37,301 nucleotides of DNA from the NCBI GenBank assembly GCA_964611145.1, contig CAZSYM010000018.1, forward strand, positions 1 through 37,301. Reading direction: 5' to 3'. This DNA is from WFQV01 sp964611145 (GTDB lineage: Bacteria; Bacteroidota; Ignavibacteria; Ignavibacteriales; Melioribacteraceae). Below, one piece after another: positions 1 to 6,781 of this stretch. Within the stretch, counting starts at the first letter, position 1; every line of letters starts with the position of its first letter. The notes beneath the pieces are model-generated. The model searched no databases. It had not been told where the DNA came from and saw only the letters and a list, made by a program, of their open reading frames with translations. Both the position numbers and the translations under genes were made by a program.

Positions 1-2
1 CC

Positions 3-329
3 GGTGTCGAGGAAATAAACGAAAAAACATTGCCGATAAGATTTTCTCTTGCTCAGAATTATCCCAATCCGTTTAATCCTACAACGACTATTTCGTATTC
101 AATACCGAGCGTCATTGCAAAGAGCGGAGCGACAAAGCAATCTGTAAATGTTGCGTTGGATGTTTATAACTCGCTCGGTCAAAAAATAGCAACGTTAGTA
201 AACAAAGCACAAGCGCCCGGGAATTATTCCGTGCGGTTTGATGCAAGCAATTTACCGAGCGGAGTTTACTTCTATCGCTTGCATGCGGGGAGTTTTGTAG
301 CGACAAAGAAAATGATTCTGTTGAAATAA
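3..329 (+). CDS. C-terminal end of a type IX secretion system cargo protein (5' truncated by window edge)
   Basis: The reading frame is already open at the window edge (codons from base 3) and ends in TAA at 327-329, so only the last ~108 codons are visible. They carry a complete type IX secretion C-terminal sorting domain: NYPNPFNPTTTISYSIP, then a VYNSLGQ strand, the PSGVYFYRL motif and a final KKMILLK. Such domains send proteins across the outer membrane, where the domain is usually cleaved. The function of the missing N-terminal part is unknown. Between the SYSIP strand and the VYN strand this copy carries SVIAKSGATKQS, five residues longer than the equivalent place in the sorting domain at the other end of the window. 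The TTG at 30 is an internal codon, not a start. Confidence 0.9.
   Translation, partial: GVEEINEKTLPIRFSLAQNYPNPFNPTTTISYSIPSVIAKSGATKQSVNVALDVYNSLGQKIATLVNKAQAPGNYSVRFDASNLPSGVYFYRLHAGSFVATKKMILLK
110..143. repeat. Small dispersed-repeat-like element inside the sorting-domain gene
   Basis: The 34 bp from 110 to 143 begin CGTCATTGC and end AAAGCAATCT. Read forward they encode SVIAKSGATKQS; read in reverse they encode DCFVAPLFAMT. Both resemble the SVIARSEATKQS / DCFVASLLAMT translations I know from a short repeat dispersed in many unrelated bacterial genomes. The element lies in frame and does not break the gene. It is a single copy in this window, so membership in the repeat family rests on recall rather than on counting. 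Confidence 0.55.
216..304 (+). repeat. Near-identical 89-bp sorting-domain block, copy 1
   Basis: This block, from CCCGGGAATTATTCCGTGC to TTTTGTAGCGAC, matches 37179-37267 with five mismatches in 89 bp by hand alignment. Three of the five are synonymous. It codes for the second half of the type IX sorting domain. This DNA-level identity is higher than in the rest of the two domains and suggests recent duplication or gene conversion. Confidence 0.8.
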
Positions 330-336
330 ACTTAGT

Positions 337-375
337 AAAGGGCATGGAGCAAAGAGTAACTTCTCCATGTCCTTT
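337..375. terminator. Bidirectional terminator-like hairpin between convergent genes
   Basis: AAAGGGCATGGAG (337-349) can pair with CTCCATGTCCTTT (363-375) over 13 bp with one G-U wobble and a 13-nt loop. It lies between the stop of the plus-strand gene at 329 and the stop of the minus-strand gene at 386, where a shared terminator is expected. The T-tracts are short on both sides, so the strength is uncertain. Confidence 0.6.
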
Positions 376-385
376 GCCCGCCTTA

Positions 386-1216
386 TTAGCCTTTGTCTCT
401 CTGAACCTTTTTTGTCTTTTTAGATGTAAGCTTTCCCGCCAAGCCTTCGTATTTTTTCAATTCTGCATCAATCGAACCGATGATTATCTTCGTTTGAACT
501 TTTACTGGCACTTTTAATTCGTCGTCCGTCAGCCAAATCAAAATGCTCCCCTCGCTTTTGAAAAGTCCGCCTTTTACGATAATCGGTTCCAGCACAATGC
601 AATCGAATGTTCCCGCTTCGACGGTAATTCGTTCCTTTCCCCAATAAACGACGTCGAGGGGATAGACTTTATCCTTGTAAAAATTTTCGAGATGGATTTT
701 ATCTCCTCGCTTCAATGTATCGTAATCCAAGGTCCTGGCATAATAGAAAGCGGAGACGATATCGTTGACGTAGCGTTTTATCTTATACGAGCCTTCCGAT
801 GTTTTTGCAATTCCCCGACGCTGGTCAAAGAAAGCGGCGAAATCGCGTTTATATCCTCCTTCTCGAATGTGCTGTTCGAAGCGCCACGGGAACAAGCCTT
901 CCGCATCCATGTAAGTAACGTACCTGTCTCGAACTTTGTAAAAAGGGTCGAACGTAGGAATGGAATTAACTTTGAATGTAATCAAATAAACTTTTCTCCC
1001 CGAGATCCTTCTCATCTTGGGTATTCTCATTTCCGCAATTCCAGCAGTAACAAAACCGTATTTAACGTCGAACAAAAGGCGCTCTCCCGCTTTGAAAGCC
1101 TTGTTCTCCAACTTTCTGAATTTCGTTTTTTCACGCCCTCCCGCAAACGTAAGATTGACAATGACAAGAAGAACGGCAAGCGTAAAAACATATATTTTGA
1201 AAGGCTTTTTACGCAT
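386..1216 (-). CDS. DUF3108 domain protein, exported
   Basis: 276 residues. An N-terminal hydrophobic segment (about residues 8-26) ending in FAG looks like a signal peptide. The mature part begins with FKAGERLLFDVKYGFVTAG, typical of DUF3108, a beta-rich periplasmic family of unknown biochemical role in Gram-negative bacteria. Further family-like stretches are the RFEQHIREGGYKRD region and a late ILIWLTDDELKVPVKV strand. The ATG at 1216 overlaps the end of the upstream glycosyltransferase by 8 bp, so it is the last gene of the 6627-386 operon. Its neighbours are LPS-related, which suggests an envelope role, but that is inference. The family assignment is fairly sure; the function is not known. 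Confidence 0.85.
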   Translation of the reverse strand: MRKKPFKIYVFTLAVLLVIVNLTFAGGREKTKFRKLENKAFKAGERLLFDVKYGFVTAGIAEMRIPKMRRISGRKVYLITFKVNSIPTFDPFYKVRDRYVTYMDAEGLFPWRFEQHIREGGYKRDFAAFFDQRRGIAKTSEGSYKIKRYVNDIVSAFYYARTLDYDTLKRGDKIHLENFYKDKVYPLDVVYWGKERITVEAGTFDCIVLEPIIVKGGLFKSEGSILIWLTDDELKVPVKVQTKIIIGSIDAELKKYEGLAGKLTSKKTKKVQRDKG

Positions 1217-2237
1217 TTAGAAAATCCTTCGCTTTTTGAAAAACTTTTTCCATATCAATTTTCTCCATGCAACGCGTCCTTATGCAAAATTCCACCGTTG
1301 CTTTTTCCGTTTTTACATCGGGAGTGAACACGGCGGCTTTAGTAGTATACGGTCCCCAACGCATTGGGGAAAGCTCCTTTACGGGAGGATAAAAGCCTAT
1401 TACATTTTTCTCGAGAGCGGCGGCAAGATGAATGGGACCCGTTGAATTCGCAATCAAAAGTTTCGAAAGAGAAATAAGGCTCATCAACTCTTTCAAGTCA
1501 AAAACTCCCGCCGTATTTATTATTTTTTCGTTCACTTCAAATTCCTTGCAGAGTTCTTTTTCCTTTTCGCTACCTGTGATTATAATATTAACATGCAATT
1601 CCCGTGCCAGCCTGTTTGTTAAATCTTTTAATTTGTCGAGGGGCAAATCTATTGCGCTTCCGCCGCTACCCGGGTGGATGATGACGGTAGAAAAAGAGGG
1701 GTTAAAGCCGTTTCCCGAGAGGTATTTCAAAACTTTATGTTTACTTTCTTCGTCTATGTGTATTCCGAAAACAACACTTTCTTTGTTTACTGTTTCTTCT
1801 ATTCCGAGTGGCTTCAATAAGTTTACATTGTATTCCAATTCATGCTTTTCGCCTCTTCGTCTGTGTTCATAAACTTTTCTATTAAAAAGGAAAGAATACC
1901 AACGATACCCCGTTCCCACGCGGATTCGAATTCCGGCCAAAAACAGCAACATAGCAATCTCGAAAGTAGGGCGTGCGACAATTGCCACGTCGAACTTTCT
2001 TTTTCTCAACATATCAAGTGTGGCAAAGAAATCGGTTTTTCCGTTTTTTTCGACAAGGGTTAAGGTTTCGTCAATATTTTCGCAACTTTCGGGTATGGCT
2101 TTCGTATATTCCCGCGAGAGAAAACTTACTACTGCACGAGGGAAATGTCTCTTGAGAAAAGAGGCGAGCGGCAAGGTTAATGTTACGTCGCCTATTCTGT
2201 CCGTGCGGACGATTAATATTTTCGAAATCTCTTTCAT
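1209..2237 (-). CDS. Glycosyltransferase family 9 (ADP-heptose:LPS heptosyltransferase-like)
   Basis: 342 residues, the usual length for the family. The N-terminal Rossmann domain opens with ILIVRTDRIGDVTLTLP (7-23). The C-terminal nucleotide-sugar domain has HPGSGG (188-193) and NSTGPIHLAAALEKNVIGFY (264-283), both hallmarks of WaaC/WaaF-type heptosyltransferases, which add sugars to the LPS core on the cytoplasmic face of the inner membrane. The donor sugar cannot be read from sequence, so I give no symbol. Its ATG overlaps the stop of the upstream glycosylase gene by 4 bp (ATGA), which indicates translational coupling. It shares the operon with LptE, consistent with LPS or LOS assembly. 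Confidence 0.9.
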   Translation of the reverse strand: MKEISKILIVRTDRIGDVTLTLPLASFLKRHFPRAVVSFLSREYTKAIPESCENIDETLTLVEKNGKTDFFATLDMLRKRKFDVAIVARPTFEIAMLLFLAGIRIRVGTGYRWYSFLFNRKVYEHRRRGEKHELEYNVNLLKPLGIEETVNKESVVFGIHIDEESKHKVLKYLSGNGFNPSFSTVIIHPGSGGSAIDLPLDKLKDLTNRLARELHVNIIITGSEKEKELCKEFEVNEKIINTAGVFDLKELMSLISLSKLLIANSTGPIHLAAALEKNVIGFYPPVKELSPMRWGPYTTKAAVFTPDVKTEKATVEFCIRTRCMEKIDMEKVFQKAKDFLNA

Positions 2238-2875
2238 TTTTTAGAAACGAATTCCGAATCTTTGATAAAAAATCTCCACGGCAAATCGGCGGATTTTTTT
2301 ATACCAATTCGAGGGCTTTGTTCAATTTGAAAATCTTCTTTGTCGAGGTTTTCAGCAAGAAAAATTTCTTCCCCAAAAAGTACGCTACCGTTTTCCTCAC
2401 GGTTTATTCCGAAAGCCTGGCAAATCTTGCCGGGTCCGTTAAGCAAATTTTTAATTTCTTTTTCGGGAAGCTCCCTTTTACCAAATCTGTTTTTAGCAAA
2501 AGTCTCAATACCGGCTACCGGTTCCATCGCCCGTAGCAACACGGCAGTTCCCTCGCCTTCCTTTCCCGTAACAATATTGCAACAGAAGTAAACGCCGTAT
2601 ATAAAATAGACGTAGAGATGTCCACCTTTTCTGAACATTACTTCGTTTCTGGGAGTTTTACCGCGATAGGAATGTGCCGCTTCGTCATTTCTACCGTCGT
2701 AAGCCTCGGTTTCCACAATTTTCCCGGCGAGGATTTCATCTCCCGTTTTTTTTAGAAAAAATTTTCCCAGGAGTTCTTTTGCCACTTCGGTTACTTCTCG
2801 GTCGTAAAAATCGAGTGGTAATTTCTGAAGTCCAATTATTTCCCCGTTGGGAGTTGTGATTTTCAGATCAGCCAT
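2234..2875 (-). CDS. DNA-3-methyladenine glycosylase (AAG/MPG family)
   Basis: 213 residues, matching bacterial members of the AAG family, monofunctional glycosylases that remove alkylated and deaminated purines in base excision repair. The active-site block VETEAYDGRNDEAAHS is intact. By alignment with the human enzyme, Glu57 corresponds to the catalytic Glu125, Tyr59 to Tyr127, His68 to His136, Tyr93 to the intercalating Tyr162 and Asn100 to Asn169. TPRNEVMF, YVYFIYGVYFCCN and NGPGKICQAFGI are further signatures. It overlaps the upstream TPR gene by 8 bp and the downstream GT9 gene by 4 bp. A DNA-repair gene thus sits inside an envelope operon, probably an arrangement of convenience. Confidence 0.95.
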   Translation of the reverse strand: MADLKITTPNGEIIGLQKLPLDFYDREVTEVAKELLGKFFLKKTGDEILAGKIVETEAYDGRNDEAAHSYRGKTPRNEVMFRKGGHLYVYFIYGVYFCCNIVTGKEGEGTAVLLRAMEPVAGIETFAKNRFGKRELPEKEIKNLLNGPGKICQAFGINREENGSVLFGEEIFLAENLDKEDFQIEQSPRIGIKKSADLPWRFFIKDSEFVSKK

Positions 2876-3548
2876 CGTTTTCGGCGTTGCGTTCCGAGAG
2901 TTCTTTTATTTTCAGTTCGAAAATTTCTTTTTTGTCGGGTTCGGTTTCGATTAATTTCTCGTACACCTTTCGCGCTTCTTCGTATTTTCCTTGAGATTCC
3001 AAAATCATCGCCATTGTCTCGGAAGCAATTTCGGGCGTTTCGAACTCTTCTACCGACGGGCTTTCGGCGGTTTCGAAAACACTCTCTTCTTCTCTAACGG
3101 GAGGAATAGGAGGGGCGGTTTCCAATTCCCTTGCGATTTCTTCCAATCTTTCTTCCAAAGGGGGAGCTTCCGTATCGCTCTCTTCTGCGAGAGGTTTTTC
3201 TTGTTCTTTCGATTCGAGCGAGGGCGAGGCGGAATTTTCGGAATGATTTTTTAACTTTTTGATAAGCTGTTGATAAAACTCCGCTGTTTGAGCGTCGCCG
3301 AGCAGTTTTTGTCCCGCGGCGAGATACTTTTCCGCTTCTTCGAAATTTCCCTTATGAGCTTCGGCAACGGAAAGCAAAAAGTACGCCGTGGCATAATGCG
3401 GAAAATTTTGTATTCCTTCCTTCAAAATTTCCGAGGCGAGTTCATAGTCATGTTCTTCGATTTTCTCCCCCGCAATTCTTGCAAAAAAAGGAGAGCGCTC
3501 GTTGAATTCATAAAGAAGAAAAATATTTTTCAAATCCGAATCGTTCAT
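2868..3548 (-). CDS. TPR-containing protein, acidic
   Basis: 226 residues with no signal peptide, so probably cytoplasmic. Residues ~15-85 fit two tetratricopeptide repeats (YELASEILKEGIQNFPHY and TAYFLLSVAEAHKGNFEEAE). A low-complexity Glu/Pro/Ser-rich linker (~110-175) follows, then a third TPR-like helix pair near the C-terminus (MILESQGKYEEARKVYEKLI). TPRs mediate protein contacts; no enzymatic motif is visible. The stop of the upstream glycosyltransferase is one base away and the downstream glycosylase overlaps by 8 bp. It may scaffold the membrane glycosyltransferase, but nothing in the sequence proves this. Confidence 0.8.
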   Translation of the reverse strand: MNDSDLKNIFLLYEFNERSPFFARIAGEKIEEHDYELASEILKEGIQNFPHYATAYFLLSVAEAHKGNFEEAEKYLAAGQKLLGDAQTAEFYQQLIKKLKNHSENSASPSLESKEQEKPLAEESDTEAPPLEERLEEIARELETAPPIPPVREEESVFETAESPSVEEFETPEIASETMAMILESQGKYEEARKVYEKLIETEPDKKEIFELKIKELSERNAENDG

Positions 3549-3549
3549 T

Positions 3550-5028
3550 TTAATCCCCTTTTAAATTCTTTTTAACGCTATAGGATTGTTTCCATGAAAG
3601 ATAAGAGATGGAAGCGAAGCCGAAGAAAAACATTAAGTTAAACGGGAGGGAGGCAAGCTCGAAGAAATAAAGAGAAGCGGCAACGCCAATCAAACAATAA
3701 AATGCCAAAATCATTTCTACGAACGTGGAAGAATCGGGTTTCATGGATTTCAAATATTTATTGCTCAGAAAAGTATCTTTTTTGCTTTCCACTCTAAGCT
3801 TCGGTGTACGAACAAATTCGCTCTTGCGACTCAAAAATCCTTCTACAACGGCTTTGGTGTTGTTAACCGCAAGTCCCATGCTACCCGCCATAAAAACGGG
3901 GAAAAGAGCAATCCGTTTTTTCCAATCGGGATAAACATCCTTCTGGGCGTAAAGATAAAAGAGGAAAGAGCTGATAAAGGCGAGTACAAAGACGGACATA
4001 AAGTTGAAAAGCATATCCCACGGACCGCTGTTTTTTATAAAAATAAGCGGAACGTTCAGGATTCCCGCCAGCAAGATGAAGGGGAAGACAAGATTGTTCG
4101 TAAGGTGAAAAGTAGCTTGAACCTTTACGCGCAGAGGCAAATCCGCTTTCCAAACGGAGGGTAAGAGTTTTTTAGCCGTTTCTATAGCGCCTTTCGTCCA
4201 ACGGTATTGCTGAGCCTTCAGAGCGTTCATCTCCGCAGGCAATTCCGCCGGAGTCGTGAAATCTCGCAAATAAACGAATTTCCACCCGCGCATCTGTGCC
4301 CTGTAGCTCAAGTCCAAATCTTCCGTGAGAGTATCGTCGTGCCAATTGCCCGCATCTTCGATACACTCTTTCCTCCACACTCCGCCTGTGCCATTGAAAT
4401 TGATGAAAAACCCGGAACGATTCCTGACCGTCTGCTCAATCACAAAATGCCCGTTAAGTGCCAAAGCTTGCAGGCGCGTCAAAAGGGAATAGTCTTCGTT
4501 CAAATGTTCCCAACGCGTTTGTACCAAACCGACTTGAGGGGAATAAAAATAAGGAAGCGTCCTTTTGAGGAAATCCGGCTTGGGAAGGAAATCTGCATCG
4601 AAAATGGCAATGTATTTGCCCCGTGCTTTTGCCAATCCTTCCTTCAACGCTCCGGCTTTAAAACCTTTGCGATTTTCCCGATGAATATGTTTTATGTCGA
4701 AACCTTCCTTTTGCTTTTCGGAAACTATCTTCCTTACAAGGTCGAAAGTTTCGTCGGTCGAATCGTCCAAGACTTGGATTTCCAGCAGTTCCTTCGGATA
4801 ATCTATTTTACAGACCGCATCGATCAACCTTTCGGCAACATAGAACTCGTTATAAATCGGAAGTTGAATGGTAACAGGTTCTTCCGGTACAAAATCTTTC
4901 TTCTCTTTCGGTTCTTTCACCCCGTATTTTCTATGATAATAAAGCATAACAAAGCCGTGACTTGCAAAAATCAAAAGCACGGTCAAGGAAATCACATAAG
5001 TGAAAAGTATTATTTCGTCAAAAAGCAT
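3550..5028 (-). CDS. Membrane glycosyltransferase family 2, cellulose synthase-like
   Basis: 492 residues from the ATG at 5028. A TTG six codons upstream is possible, but only the ATG has a good ribosome site (AAGGGG, about 8 bases away). An N-terminal membrane helix (~5-30) is followed by a processive GT-A domain with DDSTDE (Asp88/89), DADF (144-147), TEDLDLS (235-241) and QQYRW (273-277), the D,D,D,QxxRW set of processive polysaccharide synthases. At least four membrane segments follow (~306-400 and ~440-480). Relatives include CslA-like mannan/glucan synthases; the product here is unknown. It lies between LptE and the TPR gene, so an envelope or capsular glycan is likely. No PilZ domain or BcsB-like partner is visible nearby. 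Confidence 0.9.
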   Translation of the reverse strand: MLFDEIILFTYVISLTVLLIFASHGFVMLYYHRKYGVKEPKEKKDFVPEEPVTIQLPIYNEFYVAERLIDAVCKIDYPKELLEIQVLDDSTDETFDLVRKIVSEKQKEGFDIKHIHRENRKGFKAGALKEGLAKARGKYIAIFDADFLPKPDFLKRTLPYFYSPQVGLVQTRWEHLNEDYSLLTRLQALALNGHFVIEQTVRNRSGFFINFNGTGGVWRKECIEDAGNWHDDTLTEDLDLSYRAQMRGWKFVYLRDFTTPAELPAEMNALKAQQYRWTKGAIETAKKLLPSVWKADLPLRVKVQATFHLTNNLVFPFILLAGILNVPLIFIKNSGPWDMLFNFMSVFVLAFISSFLFYLYAQKDVYPDWKKRIALFPVFMAGSMGLAVNNTKAVVEGFLSRKSEFVRTPKLRVESKKDTFLSNKYLKSMKPDSSTFVEMILAFYCLIGVAASLYFFELASLPFNLMFFFGFASISYLSWKQSYSVKKNLKGD

Positions 5029-5039
5029 GGCTTCACCCC

Positions 5040-5540
5040 TTACCAATTAGACACTACAGCAAGTAAAATATCGTCCGTTAACTTATCCAGCGCAACGGCA
5101 ATAGCGTCGTTGCGAAGGGAAGTAATATCCCCGTCAGTATTATAATCCGCAAAGTTGGAAAACGTCTTGGAAAAGACGGTTTTTCTTTTAACCATATCGC
5201 GATAGACAACCCGCACGGAAACGGTAATTCTCCTCTTGGTTATTTCCTCCCCACCGGAAACAACCGTAGGTGCATCGTGCAAAGAAACAATGGTGCATTC
5301 GAGAAGAGCGTCGGCATTCGATTTATCCGTTACTTGCAAAGAATTATCATCTATAAATTTTTGAATTAACCCGTTGGTGAAGTCGTCCCGCAGCGTAGGT
5401 TCACCCGAACCGCTATTATCTTTTGCAAGCGGTATGGCGATAGTATGCAAATGCGGCGGCACGGAAGAGCCCGTAAAGGAATAATGACATGCAAACGTCA
5501 ACAGCAAAACGATTATAAATGCAACTGTTCTTTTAGCCAA
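5040..5540 (-). CDS. lptE: LptE-like LPS-assembly lipoprotein
   Basis: 166 residues. A signal peptide ends in a lipobox-like LLTFAC (Cys18), directly followed by HYSFTGSSVPPHLHTIAIP, the typical opening of LptE proteins in the Bacteroidota/Chlorobiota lineage. The rest is alternating beta-strands and a C-terminal helix, as expected. LptE plugs the LptD barrel and helps insert LPS into the outer membrane. Its start overlaps the stop of the sigma-54 regulator by 8 bp. Identification rests on the N-terminal pattern and context, because LptE sequences are poorly conserved. Confidence 0.8.
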   Translation of the reverse strand: MAKRTVAFIIVLLLTFACHYSFTGSSVPPHLHTIAIPLAKDNSGSGEPTLRDDFTNGLIQKFIDDNSLQVTDKSNADALLECTIVSLHDAPTVVSGGEEITKRRITVSVRVVYRDMVKRKTVFSKTFSNFADYNTDGDITSLRNDAIAVALDKLTDDILLAVVSNW

Positions 5541-6627
5541 TGCCGTATTCCTTCAATTTTCTATAAAGAGTTCTTTCGCTTATTCCGAGAGATTCTGCCG
5601 CTTTCTTTTTGTTCCACTTGCACTTATTGAGAGCGTTGATTATAGCGTCCTTCTCCAATTCACGCAAGGTTTTAATTTCACCGTTTGCCCGCAAAGAAGT
5701 TTCTTCGGGAACGGATTGCTGTGCAAGTTGTTTTAGTTCAAGCAGGTCCTTCCTTATTTGAATAAGAGCGCTCAAAATCATTTCTCTATCCAAACTTTCG
5801 GGAGTCTTTCCCAAAGCCACAGGTAAGTTTCTCGACTCGGTTTCAATTTCCGTGCTAATAAGTCGATTAAGAATTTCTTCCGTGATCACCCCGTCTCGCG
5901 AAAGTGCGGCGGCGGATTCTATAGTATTTTTCAACTCTCGCACATTCCCGGGCCAATCATAAGTAATCAACAAATCAAGAGCGCCGCGGGTAAGGAGCGG
6001 TTTTTCGATTCCATTACTATGAGCGTAATCTTCGAGAAATTTTTCCGCCAGAAGCGGTATATCCTCGCGCCTCGCTCTTAACGGGGGTATGGTAAGCGTT
6101 ACGGCTTTGAGGCGAAAATACAAATCTTGCCGAAAACGTTTGGCGTCCACTTCGCGCTGGAGGTCTTTGTTCGTAGCGGCAATTATACGTACGTCCACGC
6201 GTGTAACGGTTTCCCCGCCAATACGCATAAATTCCTTTGTTTCAAGCACGCGGAGCAATTTAACCTGAGTGGTCAAAGGCATTTCCGCTATTTCGTCCAA
6301 AAACAACGTTCCGCCGTCCGCTATTTCAAAATATCCTTTGCGATTATCAATAGCACCCGTGAACGCTCCTTTTTTATGTCCGAACAGCTCGCTTTCCAGA
6401 ATTCCCTCCGGGATGGCGCCGCAATTTACGCTCACAAGAGGTTTATTCGCCCGATTAGAAAAACCATGAATGGCTCTGGCGAACACTTCTTTACCCGTTC
6501 CGCTTTCTCCGTAAATGAGTACGGAAATATCGGATTTGGCAACTTGCATAACAATGTCCGCCAAGTCGTTTATTTGCTTAGACCTACCGATAATTCCGAA
6601 TTTATTTTTGAACTCTTCGACCGTCAT
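5533..6627 (-). CDS. Sigma-54-dependent transcriptional activator without receiver domain
   Basis: 364 residues. The AAA+ domain fills residues ~10-240: Walker A GESGTGKE (40-47), the sigma-54-contacting GAFTGA loop (87-92), Walker B GGTLFLDEI (105-113), and later the FRQDLYFRL and WPGNVREL motifs. A Fis-type helix-turn-helix ends the protein (KKKAAESLGISERTLYRKL). There is no N-terminal receiver, PAS or GAF domain, so activity must be controlled by level or by a partner, as in PspF-like proteins. It is the first gene of the envelope operon and overlaps lptE by 8 bp. This suggests it responds to envelope state or simply travels with it. Only a weak GA-rich ribosome site precedes the ATG. Confidence 0.95.
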   Translation of the reverse strand: MTVEEFKNKFGIIGRSKQINDLADIVMQVAKSDISVLIYGESGTGKEVFARAIHGFSNRANKPLVSVNCGAIPEGILESELFGHKKGAFTGAIDNRKGYFEIADGGTLFLDEIAEMPLTTQVKLLRVLETKEFMRIGGETVTRVDVRIIAATNKDLQREVDAKRFRQDLYFRLKAVTLTIPPLRARREDIPLLAEKFLEDYAHSNGIEKPLLTRGALDLLITYDWPGNVRELKNTIESAAALSRDGVITEEILNRLISTEIETESRNLPVALGKTPESLDREMILSALIQIRKDLLELKQLAQQSVPEETSLRANGEIKTLRELEKDAIINALNKCKWNKKKAAESLGISERTLYRKLKEYGIG

Positions 6628-6746
6628 CGTTTTTCTTTTAAATAAAGAATACTAATATAAACATAAATGGAAAATTATTCTTAGGTTGAAGAGATGGGTT
6701 TGGTAAAGCATGGAGATTCAGAAAATATGTGCCGATTTGCAGACGG

Positions 6747-6776
6747 AAAAAGCCCCCTTGCGAAATGCAAGGGGGC
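6747..6776 (-). terminator. Rho-independent terminator of the S46 peptidase gene
   Basis: GCCCCCTTGC (6752-6761) and GCAAGGGGGC (6767-6776) form a perfect 10-bp GC-rich stem with a 5-nt loop. On the minus strand it is followed by TTTTT (6751-6747). It starts a few bases past the stop codon at 6782. Confidence 0.92.
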
Positions 6777-6781
6777 GGGAT

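Noticed and set aside
692..1327. 211-codon plus-strand open frame opposite DUF3108 and GT9
   Set aside because: The minus-strand genes have family motifs and operon spacing; this frame has neither.
5029..5046. TTG start for the GT2 gene at 5046
   Set aside because: The ATG at 5028 has a proper ribosome site, while the TTG lies inside the end of lptE without one.
4207..5145. 312-codon plus-strand open frame
   Set aside because: It is antisense to the well-supported GT2 and lptE genes and its translation shows no domain or motif.
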